Source: Rotaria macrura (taxonomy: Eukaryota; Rotifera; Eurotatoria; Philodinida; Philodinidae). From it: a stretch of DNA of 64,000 nt. Where the stretch lies: the NCBI GenBank assembly GCA_900239685.1, contig OENT01000162.1:62001-126000 (forward strand), written 5' to 3'. The notes under the pieces are model-generated. The model did not search any database. It was not told the DNA's origin and worked only from the letters and a program-made list of their open reading frames with translations. Within the stretch, counting starts at the first letter, position 1, and each line of letters opens with the position of its first letter. The position numbers and the translations under genes were made by a program. Below, piece after piece: positions 24,729 to 37,550 of the stretch.

Positions 24729-27186
24729 TTATGTTGTTAAAGGAAGCTGTGACAAATCTGAGAGTGACAATGATGTAGGAGGATCAATGCCATCATTTGA
24801 TATATCTTCAATACAATCACTATAATTGATAATTGAATTTTTATTGAGTATAGAACTGGTTTCAAACGTTTTATCATTTGTTATATTAAGTGAAGAAAAC
24901 AATGATTCACTATCGTTAGTTTCCATGTCATCTTTCGAGATTTTTTCATGACCTACAGGTACAATTTCTTCTGCATTACTTTTAGATTCAATTAAATTTG
25001 ATTCATTTATTGTATTATTGCCAGACATATTTTTTAAATGCTTCGAAGATCTTGTTGTTACCGTATTGCTTGAAGTTGATTCTAATCTCATTGTAAAATT
25101 ATTGTCCAAACTTATTGCTGATTCATTATTTCTTCGTGTTTGAGATAATATACCATTTTGTCCCATGTAGCGAGGTATTTGTTCACACTCGATACAATCA
25201 TTTTGATTATCCGTTTGAGATATATTTCCCAATGTAAATAAATCATCATCTTCAGCGTCTATTGCACGTAATTTTCGTTTATTTTTCTTTTTATCATCAC
25301 CCACTGACTGTGTACTGACTAAAGACGATGTTGATGGATGTTCGATGAATTTTCTCGATCGAAGTGATAGTCGTTCAGCTATTGATGTATTATCAACTAG
25401 AAATATATATATATATATATATGATTATTATATTCAAGTATATTAACACTATTGTTTTAATATTGTTCGGTACTTGAGGGTTTTTTCTCTATCTATGTTT
25501 ATTTTAGTTTCATAGACGTAATACAATGTCAACATGGAAACCTAGCCAATCGAGAGACTAGTTCAAGGTTCGAGTTTATATTGGGTTGCAAAAAATCTAT
25601 GAAAGTTGAGCAATATCTATTATTCATTCAAGGATCTATGTGAACTTCTACTTATAATCGATTCATATTGCCCTAAACATAGCCTATATGTTTTCATTCC
25701 ATAGTTGAACCCGAGAATTTCCAAAACCAACGACTTGACATGTTAGGTTATGCAGATAAAAAAGAATTTTTTTGAAAATTTTCGTTCCGAATTTTTCCCA
25801 TGCATAACTAAATATGGATGTAACATCAACTTATCCTATATTGTACCTCAACTCAAGATGTCCATATTGTGACATTTACGTGCAATATAGTCATGGTCTA
25901 ACGATTGTGGAATTATGAACTTGATTAATGTGATACATTTGTGATGGTTCTTTCATAAATTTTAGTGATGAATGGAAGTAGAAAGATTTTGATCATGTGA
26001 CTCATAAAAATATCAGCTAAGTTTAATCAATTGTCTTGAGATTTGAATACGTTCGTCTACTAACGAATCATTTGTCAAATCCCATGGATATTGTCATTCT
26101 AGCAATAGGCAAAAAACATGTTATAATAGCATGTACGTCGTAGTATGCGGCCAATAAAATAAATATACATTTATGGCTTCTTTTATTTTAATATATATAT
26201 CCATGAGCAATTTTTGTTGCATACTACAGGCTTCACAATAACTTTATTTCGATGGAAAACCTGAAATAAGTCAATTAAACCGGGAAACATCCTAAGTATT
26301 CATCAACTAATCAAAATGAAAGAAGAAATCATACAGGTTAATACGTTTATTCGATTACAAGGGATGTTAAGGAATCGAATTACCCATTAGCGGATATGTT
26401 GTACTAGTTTTTATCTAATAACTATCTTGATACTGAAATTTTTCATTGACAAATCAAAAAAATATTCAAATCCTACACAATAGGAATGCTTAAACAAACG
26501 ATGACTAGAAAAATTCTGTCAACCTGAACACATACCTGCATCTTGTGTTGTTGCTGCTAAAGGTGCTTTATTTGTTTGATTATTTTTCTTAGCTTTCTTT
26601 CCATTGGAAATATTTGAGGAAAATTTTCGTATCCGTTGTTTTCGACCGTGCTTTGATTTTACTTTTGAAAGAAAGATAAAAAAATAGTAATTTCGTTGTC
26701 AAATTTTAAAAAATAGCATTTTAAATACCGGGTTTCCACGCTACTGGCAAATATTGCTCAGCATCAGCTAATGGAATACGTTTTATACGAATAGCTGGTC
26801 GATAGAAATTTTCCTTTTTTTCATCATCATTATCATCATCTATTGTAGTATCATGATGCTCGTCTGTCGTTATAGACAAAGGTTCCAGTAATGGTTGTGT
26901 TGAATGAACAATATGTTCTGTATCACTTGAATTAGCACTTAGATATGATGCATCTTCAATTGGTTGTTCATGATCATCTTGATATGATAAATTTTAAAAA
27001 AGTTCTTTTTTTTTTCAGTAGAAAAAAATCCCTTTTTGAATATTTACCATCGAATAGTTCTCCGAGTTCATCAATCTTATTAGTTATTAATTGAAGTAAT
27101 TTATAATCATTAGGTAGATTTTGAGGTAACCAATTGGTTTTGAATTCTTTCAACCAAAGTAATACTTTATTCTTACACATTGTCAT
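24729..27186 (-). CDS. Unrecognised charged, probably nuclear protein
   Basis: Four exons on the minus strand: 27186-27048, 26977-26729, 26661-26536, 25396-24729. They give one continuous frame of 393 aa starting MTMCKNKVLLWLKEF. I do not recognise the family. The first exon is a compact, probably helical segment (about 1-46) with WLKEFKTNWLPQNL. Next comes an acidic stretch with a DDDNDDE run, then YRPAIRIKRIPLADAEQYLP. A strongly basic segment KSKHGRKQRIRKF and a second basic patch KKKNKRKLR could be nuclear localisation signals. The C-terminal 200 residues are Ser/Thr/Asn-rich and disordered. It lies head-to-tail with ATRX, 470 bp upstream, on the same strand. A separate gene is most likely because a TAA closes the frame and no good donor precedes it. 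A link to ATRX function is only positional. Confidence 0.75.
25397..26535. other. 1.1-kb intron of the unrecognised charged-protein gene
   Basis: Intron between the third and fourth coding exons. It begins with an (AT)n microsatellite at about 25403-25422 next to the acceptor. No coding segment or mobile element recognised in the remainder. Confidence 0.55.
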
Positions 27187-28649
27187 GCCTCTAAATTGGA
27201 ACAAAAAAAAATACACATGAAAAAAATCTCGATAGAAAAATAAAATACGCATGTATCAACGTGATGAAGTAAGTCGAGCAGTATGCGTGGGTAGAATTGA
27301 ATAGATGATTAGTTGTTCTCCCTGTCGCTTGTCCTTCTTTGTCTCGTCGATTTGACCAGCGAGTGAATATATTTTTTTATTTTACATCGCGAATCACGAT
27401 CATGCATTCAATCGATTCACACAGACGAGCAGTTAAAGTTTTAAGCCAATCCGAAAATTCTTGCGCTAGAGGGCATTAACCGTTAACTATGTATTTGTGT
27501 TGTGTGTATAATGCGCACCAAGAAGGCACGTATAATTAATACGATAGAAAATAAAAACATTATACTACTCAAACTTTCATATTATTCGTAAGATCAATTT
27601 TTGTTATAAGTTTGTGAATGTACTAAGTATGAACATGCTTTTTTTCTCTGTGGGTATTCAAGAGTAACTGTTTATTTAAGTTACTGATACTTTACTTGCA
27701 TGTACGCTATATGTAATTTCTTACTGTTGATCAGTTGAAGCGAGTACTGATGAAACAGATATATTTACTTCTTTCCTGAATAAATTCGAAATTGATTTTG
27801 ATCAAAACTACACATAGAAAAGGAAGTCTTATCAATAGATTTATGTAAAATAGAAAGTACTTAAAGCCATCTCAACACTCAATGTTTTCGTGCCAGTGTA
27901 TACTGTAATTTTTGCCATGAATATTGTTGGTTTCATTGCTAGTATTTGAATCAATAAGTATGGTTAAATTGAAGTAGAAGCTTGTAGTTATCATTTATAA
28001 CTCTGTCACATCATGATAGAGTGTAGAAGCCAAGTTTTTTGTACTTCCGGAAACATCGTACATATCATATTTCTAAATGATCCTAAGTATAATTATTAAT
28101 CAAATTTTGCAATCGTCAGAGGATATTCTTTACTATGTTAATATCATACAGTTATTTCAAATCAACAGTAAATCGGTGCCATTTCAAAGATTATCTATAG
28201 AGATATTATCGTGGTTGAGGAAATGTTTTTTTTTCTAGTAAACATTGCTTCATGATGATGATATGTGAGAATGGTTCAATTAGACATGCAATCATAAACA
28301 ATGTTCTCATGTTATCTTCTTTCATATCGAATAACTATGACTGTCACGTCTGTAGAATGTATGAAACATGACTCTTGAGGTAAACAGCGTATACTACTAG
28401 GGAGAAGGAAACTGGGGGAATTCTCCCCTCTAGTTATTATCAATGAGCTATAGCTTTCTCTCCAGAAAATTTCCAGAAGATCATTCGAATTTAAAAAGAA
28501 AAATTCATTCGGACTCAAAGAGAAGATACATACGTTTGAAAGAAAAACAAAATCGCTTTTGTACTTTAAGAAATAATGTGTTGAAAACGTACAAAATAAA
28601 AACAATGCAGTTCTTTTCAGTGCATGGTCAATATTTGATATCTGAATAG
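27187..28649. other. Upstream region of the unrecognised gene
   Basis: About 1.46 kb without a supported gene. It should contain the promoter of the minus-strand gene ending at 24729. Short open frames at 28312-28605 (minus) and 28443-28649 (plus) overlap and look random. No repeat seen. Confidence 0.45.
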
Positions 28650-28946
28650 TTTAAATTGTATCACATATTAATAAATTTACCGATTGAATCCAATGCATGT
28701 GAACGAAGTTTTAGTGCACTACAACGTATCAAAAGTAAACTATGAAATAATCTCGCATCCACAGCATTGAAAACGGCAGTGAAATTTAATATTTTAAAAC
28801 TAAGTGTTACTACGATGATTTCATATCATATTCTAAAACATTTTTGTTTGCATCCAGAACGAGCAGAAGTTCGTAACATCAATATACAAATATATGAAAA
28901 TGATGATAATAATGATTATCAAGAATATAGACAATTAACATATTAG
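28650..28946 (+). pseudogene. Relic of hAT transposase C-terminal dimerisation domain
   Basis: A single frame of about 98 codons with one internal stop (TGA at 28743-28745), ending with TAG at 28944-28946. Before the internal stop it reads LPIESNACERSFSALQRIKS, the hallmark of the hAT family C-terminal dimerisation domain (consensus-like ASCERSFSALRRIKT in DUF4371/ZMYM-type hATs). The part after the stop is less conserved. No N-terminal transposase sequence remains upstream, so this is a truncated, dead copy. A possible trans-acting relative for the hAT MITE at 16628-17197, although no direct link can be shown. Confidence 0.75.
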
Positions 28947-30759
28947 AAAATCTTTCGAACAAGTCTTTTTTGTAAACATTGCTTTGAATATCTTTTCTTG
29001 AGAAAAAAAAAATTTTTTTCGCTCATCAATCTGAATTTTTTTCATACATTTATTCCTACGAAAACAGGCGAAACGAAATCTTGTTGTTGATGTAGAAAAC
29101 GAGGTTCGCAAAAGTTCAAATTAAGGATGTATTTTATTGTTATAAATTAATACCAAAAAACGTTTTCTCTTTAAATTTCAACAGCTTTTCTCTCTGAATT
29201 CTTCCTCTTTCTAAGCAAAATCAAGTGAAAACTATGCAGGTAAATATTGATAGCTTTAGCGTATCATCATGTTAAATTCGATTTCTTTCCTCGTCGTATC
29301 CTTGCCGAAAGATCGATAAATCAGCGATTAGTATCATTGCAATTTATTCGAAACATATGAACTGTGACAACTTAGTTTGTTACTATTCATACGCTGATTT
29401 CATCTTATCAAAACTAACTTGATTATTCTATTCTATAAAATTAATATGAAATTTTCGTACCTCTTTCAGAGATCAATAGCAAATGTATTCAATGGCGAGA
29501 CACAATAACTTGACAAGATATCGCTTCGTCTTCAAATAAAAACAACATAATTGATAGTGATTCATATTGTTTTAACAATATTGTTTTTTCTTCGTGTCTT
29601 ACATGAAATGAAATTAATGCAATCCAAAAACATATCAAAGATACAGTCAATTTCAGATGCAATGGAAAAAATGCACAAAGATATAAACATCTATTTTTTC
29701 ATATTGAATTGTACAGGTAATGATATAAATGAACATATGTCTACTTAACTGCATTACAGATCTGTGCTCTAGTTTGTGGATGCTTTCTAAACTCATTAGT
29801 CTAGTATATTTGTTTTATTCAAATGGTATTAGAGAAATAGAGAGGCGTTGTAGAATAGTATTCTGATCTGGTTTTTATCTTCATAAACCTCTCGAGTGTC
29901 TGTATTTTAATTCGCTCTATACAATACCAATCACAGGAAAAATATGTATTTTACCAATATGAATAATGTTATTTGTAGTATAAAGTTTGTCGCTCTTATT
30001 AAATCGATCGTAGACAAGCCAAGGCCGAGTGATGTATATATCTGTATGCAACTTGTTATTTTCCAAAAATGGAACATTATGTTCACTTAAATCGTTTGCA
30101 AGATTTGTCATCTGTGTGTTATGTTTTAATTTCTATAATTAAATCATCTTATACGGAGTAATAGGCAAGAAAAAACTTTCTCTACACAGTTTATTTGTTT
30201 CTGCTATGAATGATGATGTAGCTAGCGATTGCAGAGATAATGCTTTCACTTTTAGAATATTAATGATAATAATAGATTCTATTGGTGGATGTTTGAAGAA
30301 TACAATTAGTACTTGTTTTTCTTGAATAGTTGTCAATCATATGCTTGAAATATTAATTTCTGAAACTAGCCAATGATACTTTTTTTATTTGACATCATTT
30401 AAAAGTATTTTTCCGTTTACAAAAGATAGAGTTGTCAAGAACTATTGAAAGTTCCTTCTCATGTCATTAATCATCAAAATTTAATTGTTCAGTACAGTAG
30501 AACATTTCATCAACAAGAGAATATAAATTTGATATGTAAACATGATTCTCAAGTGATAGTTCCATTTTAATTCTAGATTACGATAATACATGGAAAATAA
30601 GAAAACGATTGAAAATAGCTAAATTAAATTTATTTGTCACATGAACAATCAACATAGACTATTGATGTAATTTTTCGAATAGAAAAATAAAATCAAATAA
30701 ATTAACGAGAGTATGAATTTAATCTTTTCGATAGAGTGAAAAACGTTAGAACGTTGTTT
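28947..30759. other. Intergenic region with two unassigned minus-strand frames
   Basis: About 1.8 kb between the hAT relic and the 3' end of the cysteine-rich membrane protein gene. Minus-strand frames at 30336-30139 (no ATG; begins after a stop) and 30111-29917 (64 codons, with segment ITRPWLVYDRFNKS) have a more protein-like composition than the background and lie close together. No family match or convincing splice join was found. They may be relics of a decayed gene. A minus-strand AATAAA at about 30629-30634 could serve the gene ending at 30760. Confidence 0.35.
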
Positions 30760-33671
30760 CTATCCAGTACTTGTATAATAACAGATAAGAAATGTTGAGT
30801 TCCAAATTGTACCTGTGGGAAAATAACAAGTGCCACCTGTACATACTCCTCCACTACAACTGGCACTATTACAAAGTAATCCTACACCGCCAGCATTTAA
30901 ACATGTCGTCGTATTTACAGGATAAGTAGTCCATGAAGTACAAGAACTACCATAAAGAACCCGATCAATACAAGTAGCACCATTCTAGTTGAAATATTTT
31001 CTAATACGTATATCAATAGAGTTCAAAATATACTATTCATTTTCCTTACCCAATATTTTGTCGTTGCACATTCACATGTGCTACCGAATGGACATGAAAC
31101 TAAATTGTAATCTGCACATTGATACGTTGCATTGCATGCATCGCTTGCATTGACTCCCCAAGCTGGTGTACCTTTATTTCGACAATACGTTCCATTCCAC
31201 CATTGTAATTGTGTACAATTACTAGATAGATATTTATAAACATGCGCATTATTATGGACCTTGTTGTTTTTCTGTTATTGATTATCATAAAATAATGATA
31301 GAAATACATACCACCATCCAGAACCAGTAGATGCTGAAGAACTATCATTCAAACATTGTAAATTTGCCGTTTTATCACATTGATTCGTTGAACAATTTGA
31401 AACGAATGTACAATTTTCGTGATACTAAAAATACAATTCAATTTTCTAGAGAAGCCAAAAAAACAAGAAAGATAGGCTTTCTACTTTTTTCGAAGTAACA
31501 CATGCTTGTAGACAATCTTCCCAGTAAGATGTTGCACTACATAAACATTGTAGTGTTGGTGGCTTTGATGATCCCATTAGACACTTTAAATTAACCGGAC
31601 TGAAATCTCGACATTGAGTCGTATTTGAACATGGATCTGTATAATTTCTTTTCGCTTGACATCGGCTGCCATCCCAGTAATCTGTATAAGCACATCCACA
31701 TGTACCATTATTACATACCAAATAATTAAAATCTTGACATTCGAGATCACCAAAACATGTTGATTGACCATAGCCTAATTTAAGTATACATATATAAGAT
31801 CGATTCGTAACATACAGTGAATCCCAAATATAAGAAACATTGTAACAATCACATTTTTCAAACATACTACCACCTAGACCTTGGCATTGTAAACCACGAT
31901 TATCATCGCAAACATATGATGATGAACATGTTGTATTGTACCATTGTTTAGATATACACGTATAATTCCAATAATGATTTTTATCACAATCACATGTACC
32001 TAGTGATTGTGTATAATTACTACAAAACAGACCATCAGATACTATACAGTTTATATTACTTGAACATTGTCCACCGATAGATAACTTTGATGCACATGTT
32101 GTACCATCCCAATAAGACCATGAACTATTACATAGACATACACCATTCGATGATGATCCACCATAATATGAAAAATTACAAAAAAGATTTTCCGACGAAC
32201 TACACAAGAGAGAAGCCGAACAAGTTTCCATATAACTTGCTGCGTTTGTACAATAGCCCATCACACCACCACTGCTTACGGAAGGATTATAGTTCATACT
32301 CGATGGACATAAACAAAGATTATTTGAACATTGTAAATTTATTCGATAATCACATTGAGATGTTGATGTACATGATTGATTGTATACACGCTGTTGTACA
32401 CAATAGCCGCTGCTCGACGAAGTACTACCATTATAAAATTGATGTGTAGCACATTGACATACACCTATGGAAGGTAGAAATTAATCTCTGTAAGATATTT
32501 TCAGGTTAGATTAAAGTAGAAGAAATGATTGCTCATAGCCAAAATGGAAATATTTGATGTAGAACAACAGTACTTTATTTGTCTATGAACTGTAATCATA
32601 TATGGCACTAACATATGGTACAAACAGTAATGCACAGATGGAGATCGTGTACATTTCGGTGTCTGATTTCTTTTATACTTACCATATTCACTTCCATAAG
32701 GATTTGAATATTGAGTACAAGTGAGACCTTGACCAAGAGGTCCTGTATCATCACACCAGTTATCATCATACGGATAACAATATCGATTGACAGTTCGTTT
32801 ATATTCACATGTACCCGATTTTGAATCACCATTCCAAAACATCGATGAATTACAACGACAAAGAAGTAGTGTTAGATTACAAAATAAATATCGACTGGTA
32901 TCACAGTTCACATCTAGAAGACATGATGTATTATATATACCTTGATAAATGCACTACAAGAAAAACAATAGATGTTTGTAAATCTCAATATAATTTTACT
33001 TAACTATATAACCATTCCAAGACATGGAAGATTTACATTGACATTGAGATTGAATGGCTCCACTACTGAAAAACATAATCAACAATAATCAAAACACTTA
33101 ACTTTATATAAAGTTAATATTTTTCTTCTTTTTAATTTACCTGAGAGTAACATTTATACATTCTAAACTTGAAAATGTATCACACCATGAATTATCGACA
33201 CAAGTTCTATTGACCATGCGTCTTCGTTCACAAATACCATATGAATCGCTCCAAAAATGAGAATAAGCACAACCACAACGATAGTTATTACAGATTAAAC
33301 CAAGATCACTACGACAATCTGAATTCGATTTACATGAACCACCATTTGTTTCTTTTTTTAACGTAACAATGGCAGTAAACAAAGCGAATGCTGTAAATAG
33401 AATTATAGTCACAGAAACCAATATTAATAAAAGCCATTGTGGAATATTGAGATCTCTCATCCAGAATGATACTGCTGTTGGTGATTCATGAACATTGTAT
33501 TCTGCAACAAGCATATGACTGGCATCGGTTTGTTTAACAATATGCTCACGAAGAAGTGTACTAGGATTCTAGAATAGTAAATCGAGATTTTTTTTTTCTC
33601 CAAATATAATCGTATCTACCAACTTGCTCTTTAATTGGTGTAACAATTCGACGTTTCTTAGCTTGACGCAT
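30760..33671 (-). CDS. Type II membrane protein with EB-like cysteine-rich repeats
   Basis: Eight minus-strand exons: 33671-33624, 33568-33141, 33065-33005, 32953-32683, 32464-31485, 31424-31312, 31221-31050, 30984-30760. One frame, 765 aa. A short basic cytoplasmic N-terminus (MRQAKKRRIV) has no signal peptide. A single transmembrane segment at about 61-86 (WLLLILVSVTIILF) follows. The rest, about 680 residues, is extracellular and made of repeated units of roughly 45-60 residues with the pattern C...C...C-x-C...W-x-G/S...C (for example CGCAYTDYWDGSRC and CLCNSSWSYWDGTTC). This resembles EB-module proteins of nematodes and rotifers. N-glycosylation sequons are abundant. The C-terminus lacks a second membrane segment. 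Function unknown; adhesion, matrix or pathogen-binding roles are guesses. The first donor (GTTGGT) is weak, so the N-terminal exon is the least certain part. Confidence 0.85.
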
Positions 33672-36480
33672 TGTATATCGTTCGTTTTTCTAAAGCAAGA
33701 ATAAAATGCAATACTAGTTTCTTCGGCAATGATCACAATAATGAAAGTTTGAATTGAATTACATTAAATATGAATTTTACAGATTCTTCAAATAAAATAA
33801 CTTTCTTTTTTTCTCTCATCATTTCATATACACAAAACTAAAACATTTTTCCCCGTAACTAAACAGTTACTCCCATCAAATTTTCTTATTTCTATCAACG
33901 TTTTTCTTTCTTCTATAATATAAGTCGACATAAATGATGAGAATCTTGATGATTACTTGAAGATCTTACAAGTTGCAAATAAATTGCTTCCAGTGAGCAT
34001 TCTATTTTTATTTATCACAGGATGCAAACTTGTAACAATTAGTTTTTATCGTTACAAGGCTTGACTATGTTGATTAATGACATATGAATACGGTAGAAGT
34101 GAAAAATTCTTTCGACAAAAGTATGTTAGACATACAAAATATTGAAAGCTATGAATGACGTCAATGTCGACTTATTGACGAGTTAATACTGTCTTCATGG
34201 AAACCTAAAAGGTCGTTAAGAGTTACTTGATCAAGTAAAATGTTGTTAAATACGAAAGTGTCAGTTGTAATTCTATATAGTAAAAGGTAGAATACGGTCA
34301 ACTATGATTATCGTTGGTAGTAATTATGATCCTGTCGTGACTCTAAAAAAACTATTCAAATAACCGTAAGTGTGTATTCCAGTCATGATAATTGTAATTT
34401 AGCGAAAATTTCCTCGTTGTATCATCTTTCAATAAAGAGTTTACTAATGTCTACATCAGTAAGAAAATTTTCATATCAAACAATCGTAGTCAGTTTAATT
34501 TGTCAAGGTATTTTCATGCATTCTTTTTCTATTCGAGTTTATAATATTCGTTCAAAAGAACAGAAATCTAACATATCAAAACTGATTTTTTTCAACAAGT
34601 TGCTAGCAACTTCATTTCAACGAATTCTTCTTTCTAATCTATTATTTGTTGTTAATATGATCATATAATTATGTCATCGAAAGAGTAGAGTGCCATGTGA
34701 AAACCATTGGAGATCATGGCGACATCATTGTGTCTCAAGGTAACAACATATATAAGTCTTCAAACTATAGACTAGTAAAAATCAATATGTCATTCGATTT
34801 GTTGATACAACACTACATTCTAACACATCAATATAGTGTCAAACTCGAGAAGAATCCAGAAATTCCTTTTTTTTGATTGTAAAAGATACAAACGATGTTT
34901 CGAACATAAATTCAATACATGTCAAATCTAATCTCGCGATCCGAAATTCTCTGCTATAAGAGATAGAAAAAAACATGCAAGTATTAACATTTTTCAAATG
35001 TTTGCAGAATGTGTTGTTTGTAGAGCTTTTTTTAAAATTTATCACTAATGCTTCGTCATCAAACGCATAGATGACTTTATCGAGTTTGATAAATGACTGA
35101 CAAGCATACAACTTAAAATAACACTACCTGTAAGTTACTTGTTTTTATAAAAGAAAAGAACAATCAAATATTTTCAATGAAGAACAACATTTCAGGTTCC
35201 TTTAACTTCGTTTGTTCTTGAAACAAATCAATCATGTTTACCTGAATACGATATTTTTTAAATATTTCCTTATGCTACTGCATAATAACAGTAATCATAG
35301 TGTGACGCGACAGATCAACGAATATATATAGCGATATGGTGAGGTTATATAGTTTTTTTAAATTTCAATTTATCAGTAAACTATCAATACTGTAGTTATC
35401 AACTGGAACTTACGAAGAATTGCAGCCATATAGTTAACATTGATCTTAATATATCTACGGTACATTTATGATTCATAATAGCGAATGATTGTAGGATGTT
35501 TTGTTTCTTAATGAGATATTTCTTTTTGCAAGTATCGTATGAATCTCAATGGAAGTGTTTACAGTCCTAATAAACACATCTGTATGTTATCTTTGATTGT
35601 CAACTAATCATTCAATGAGAACATTACGAAGACGAACATCGTTGACTCGAAAATTTTACACCGTTCTTGAACCATGTTATTGTCAAGTTCATTCATCTTG
35701 ATGAATAACTCAAGCGGAATGTAACAATTGATACATAACCACATTCCTGCCTTTTCTTTCTCTTCATATTGAACAGTCAATTATCATTCATACGTATTTC
35801 TAGATTGCGAAACATTGGCAAAGTTTTCATTTGTTTTCTTAAAGTCTTATTGTCAAAGACTTTATATCTGGATTAAAATGATAATTTATGTTTATTTAAA
35901 TACGTTTGTTTTTTTTTCTGGCTCAATCAATACAAATAATATATATATATATATATTAAAAGACAAAAAAAAAAGAGAACGAAGACAAACACACAAGACA
36001 ATTTGTACAGAAATGAACGTTGTGCATGAACATCTCATTTGACTAGATGGCACTCGTTTGCTTTTGTTTTTTCTCTGTTTTGAAGAAACAAAAAGAAAAA
36101 GAAAATTAATAAATATAGTAAGACACAAACAACAACATCAACGAAAATAATGATAGTCATAATAGTTTTAGTGTGAAATATTTTGATCATTATGGAATGA
36201 ATGACAACACAAAAAGAAAAGAACAAAATACGTTCGTACGGAATGTCAAACGAAAAACAACAAAGACACGAATTCTTAACTTTCAAAGCTAGTAGTTATG
36301 TACATTCTATTGAGCATTGCACATTCTCGACCTCGACAATGTATATATATATATATATATATATATACGACAAGAAAAAGACGAAGAAAGAAAAAAGACG
36401 AAGAAAAAAAAATGGCTAAAATCTCATCAAAGATGAGACTACGAATAACGTATAGAAAACAACAAAATGCACTGTTCTTA
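33672..36480. other. Intergenic region upstream of the EB-like gene
   Basis: About 2.8 kb between the start of the cysteine-rich protein gene and the 3' end of the SPSB3 gene. It has (AT)n microsatellites at about 35938-35956 and 36342-36368. Several overlapping open frames (34372-34668 plus, 34839-35111 minus, 35815-36286 both strands) lack motifs. Nothing else recognised. Confidence 0.5.
36342..36368. repeat. (TA)n microsatellite
   Basis: Uninterrupted TA dinucleotide run of about 26 bp, downstream of the SPSB3 stop codon on the minus strand. Probably in or near its 3' untranslated region. Confidence 0.85.
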
Positions 36481-37550
36481 CTACATCAATTGTTCAATTA
36501 AATGTCGAGGTAACAATTGATTGTTTATCGTTTCTCTTAACTCAGATGATTTAACTAATTTCAAACAGAGTTCACGTAAGGACGAACACATTTTACAACA
36601 ATGTTGAAGAATCATTGTACTCTGTGCACTTGTTGATGATACAGCTGGATAAATTGATACATTTGTTGGTATACAATGAAATGCAATGCCCATTGATTGA
36701 TTATTGATTCTATATGAAAGTGTTCGTGCATCAGCATCAAATTCCAAACCAACTAATACGGATCGAAGTGGTTCCAATGGTTGAGATAAATATGATCGTG
36801 ATATTCCATCATGCCATAATAGACCATGATGTGATAATCCCCAACCATTTCGATCGATTCCAATTAGATTTGTAAATGACGATGAAAACATTTGTTGCTC
36901 ATTAGCTATATAACAAAGAAATAAATATTATAAAATAAATTATTTTTAACTTATATTATCTATTATTCTTATTGTCAAGAATCTATCAACTTACTTGCAA
37001 TGCCAAACATAATTGATGTTCCATAGACAGCAGGCACATAGATTTCCCAATAATGTTTTCCATTCAATGGTAATGGTCTATCAGCAACAATAACTTGTGT
37101 TGATGAACTTGTTCTTGGATGAAATAATATTTGTTTATGATTATCAAGCAATATTGTTGTTGAATCGATGTTGTTTGATTTTGACCATGCCCATGGAGTG
37201 TTGAGACAGCTTTTGTTTGAATGATGTTCATTTTTAAGATGACACATTAAACTTATCGATGACCAACATAGTGGTGGTAGAGTAGAAGTCGACACAGATC
37301 GAATCGTACTTCTACCACTACCACCACTGGTAACGTTCCGATGTTTCTGAATCTGGTCGATGATGTTGCTTCTTTTTCTTTTTCTTTTTCTTCTTTTTTC
37401 TAACCATTGACGTCGTTGGCAGGATTTTTTCTTTCCATCTTCTATTTTTCCGACTAACATCGTCTGTTCTTCTACTTCATCTTCTTTTTTACTCATATTA
37501 CGTCTCGTAGAGTTTGTTGAACAGGAAATGTGCTGTGTGCTAGCCGACAA
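36481..37550 (-). CDS. SPSB3: SPRY-domain SOCS-box protein 3-like ubiquitin ligase adaptor
   Basis: Two minus-strand exons, 37550-36995 and 36905-36481, with an 89-bp GTAAGT...ATAG intron; 326 aa. An N-terminal basic tail of about 100 residues (KKRKRKR-type runs) may direct nuclear entry. The SPRY domain then begins with WAWSK and continues with HYWEIYVPAVYGTSIMFGIA, IDRNGWGLSHHGLLWHDG and STSAQSTMI. These match SPSB3 (VYGTDMMVGIG, SWGLSYTGLLHHKG, STAARSSM) better than SPSB1, 2 or 4. The C-terminus SLRELCLKLVKSSEL...LLPRHLIEQL is a SOCS-box-like segment for elongin/cullin recruitment, so the protein probably presents substrates to a cullin-RING ligase. Human SPSB3 targets nuclear cGAS; whether this holds here is unknown. 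A second in-frame ATG (about 37496) could be the true start. Confidence 0.9.

Noticed and set aside
24257..24731. Joining the 24729-27186 gene to ATRX as one long protein
   Set aside because: A TAA ends the upstream frame, no good donor precedes it, and the ATRX frame has a suitable ATG at 24222.
28682..28799. Minus-strand open segment with a GTAAAT donor that could be spliced in phase onto the 24729-27186 gene
   Set aside because: The opposite strand of the same DNA reads the hAT signature CERSFSALQRIKSK in a long frame, a much stronger signal. The minus-strand frame is best seen as its shadow.
35815..36501. Several overlapping frames on both strands near the SPSB3 3' end
   Set aside because: They run through AT microsatellites and purine-rich tracts, giving Ile-Tyr and Lys/Arg repeats without any motif.
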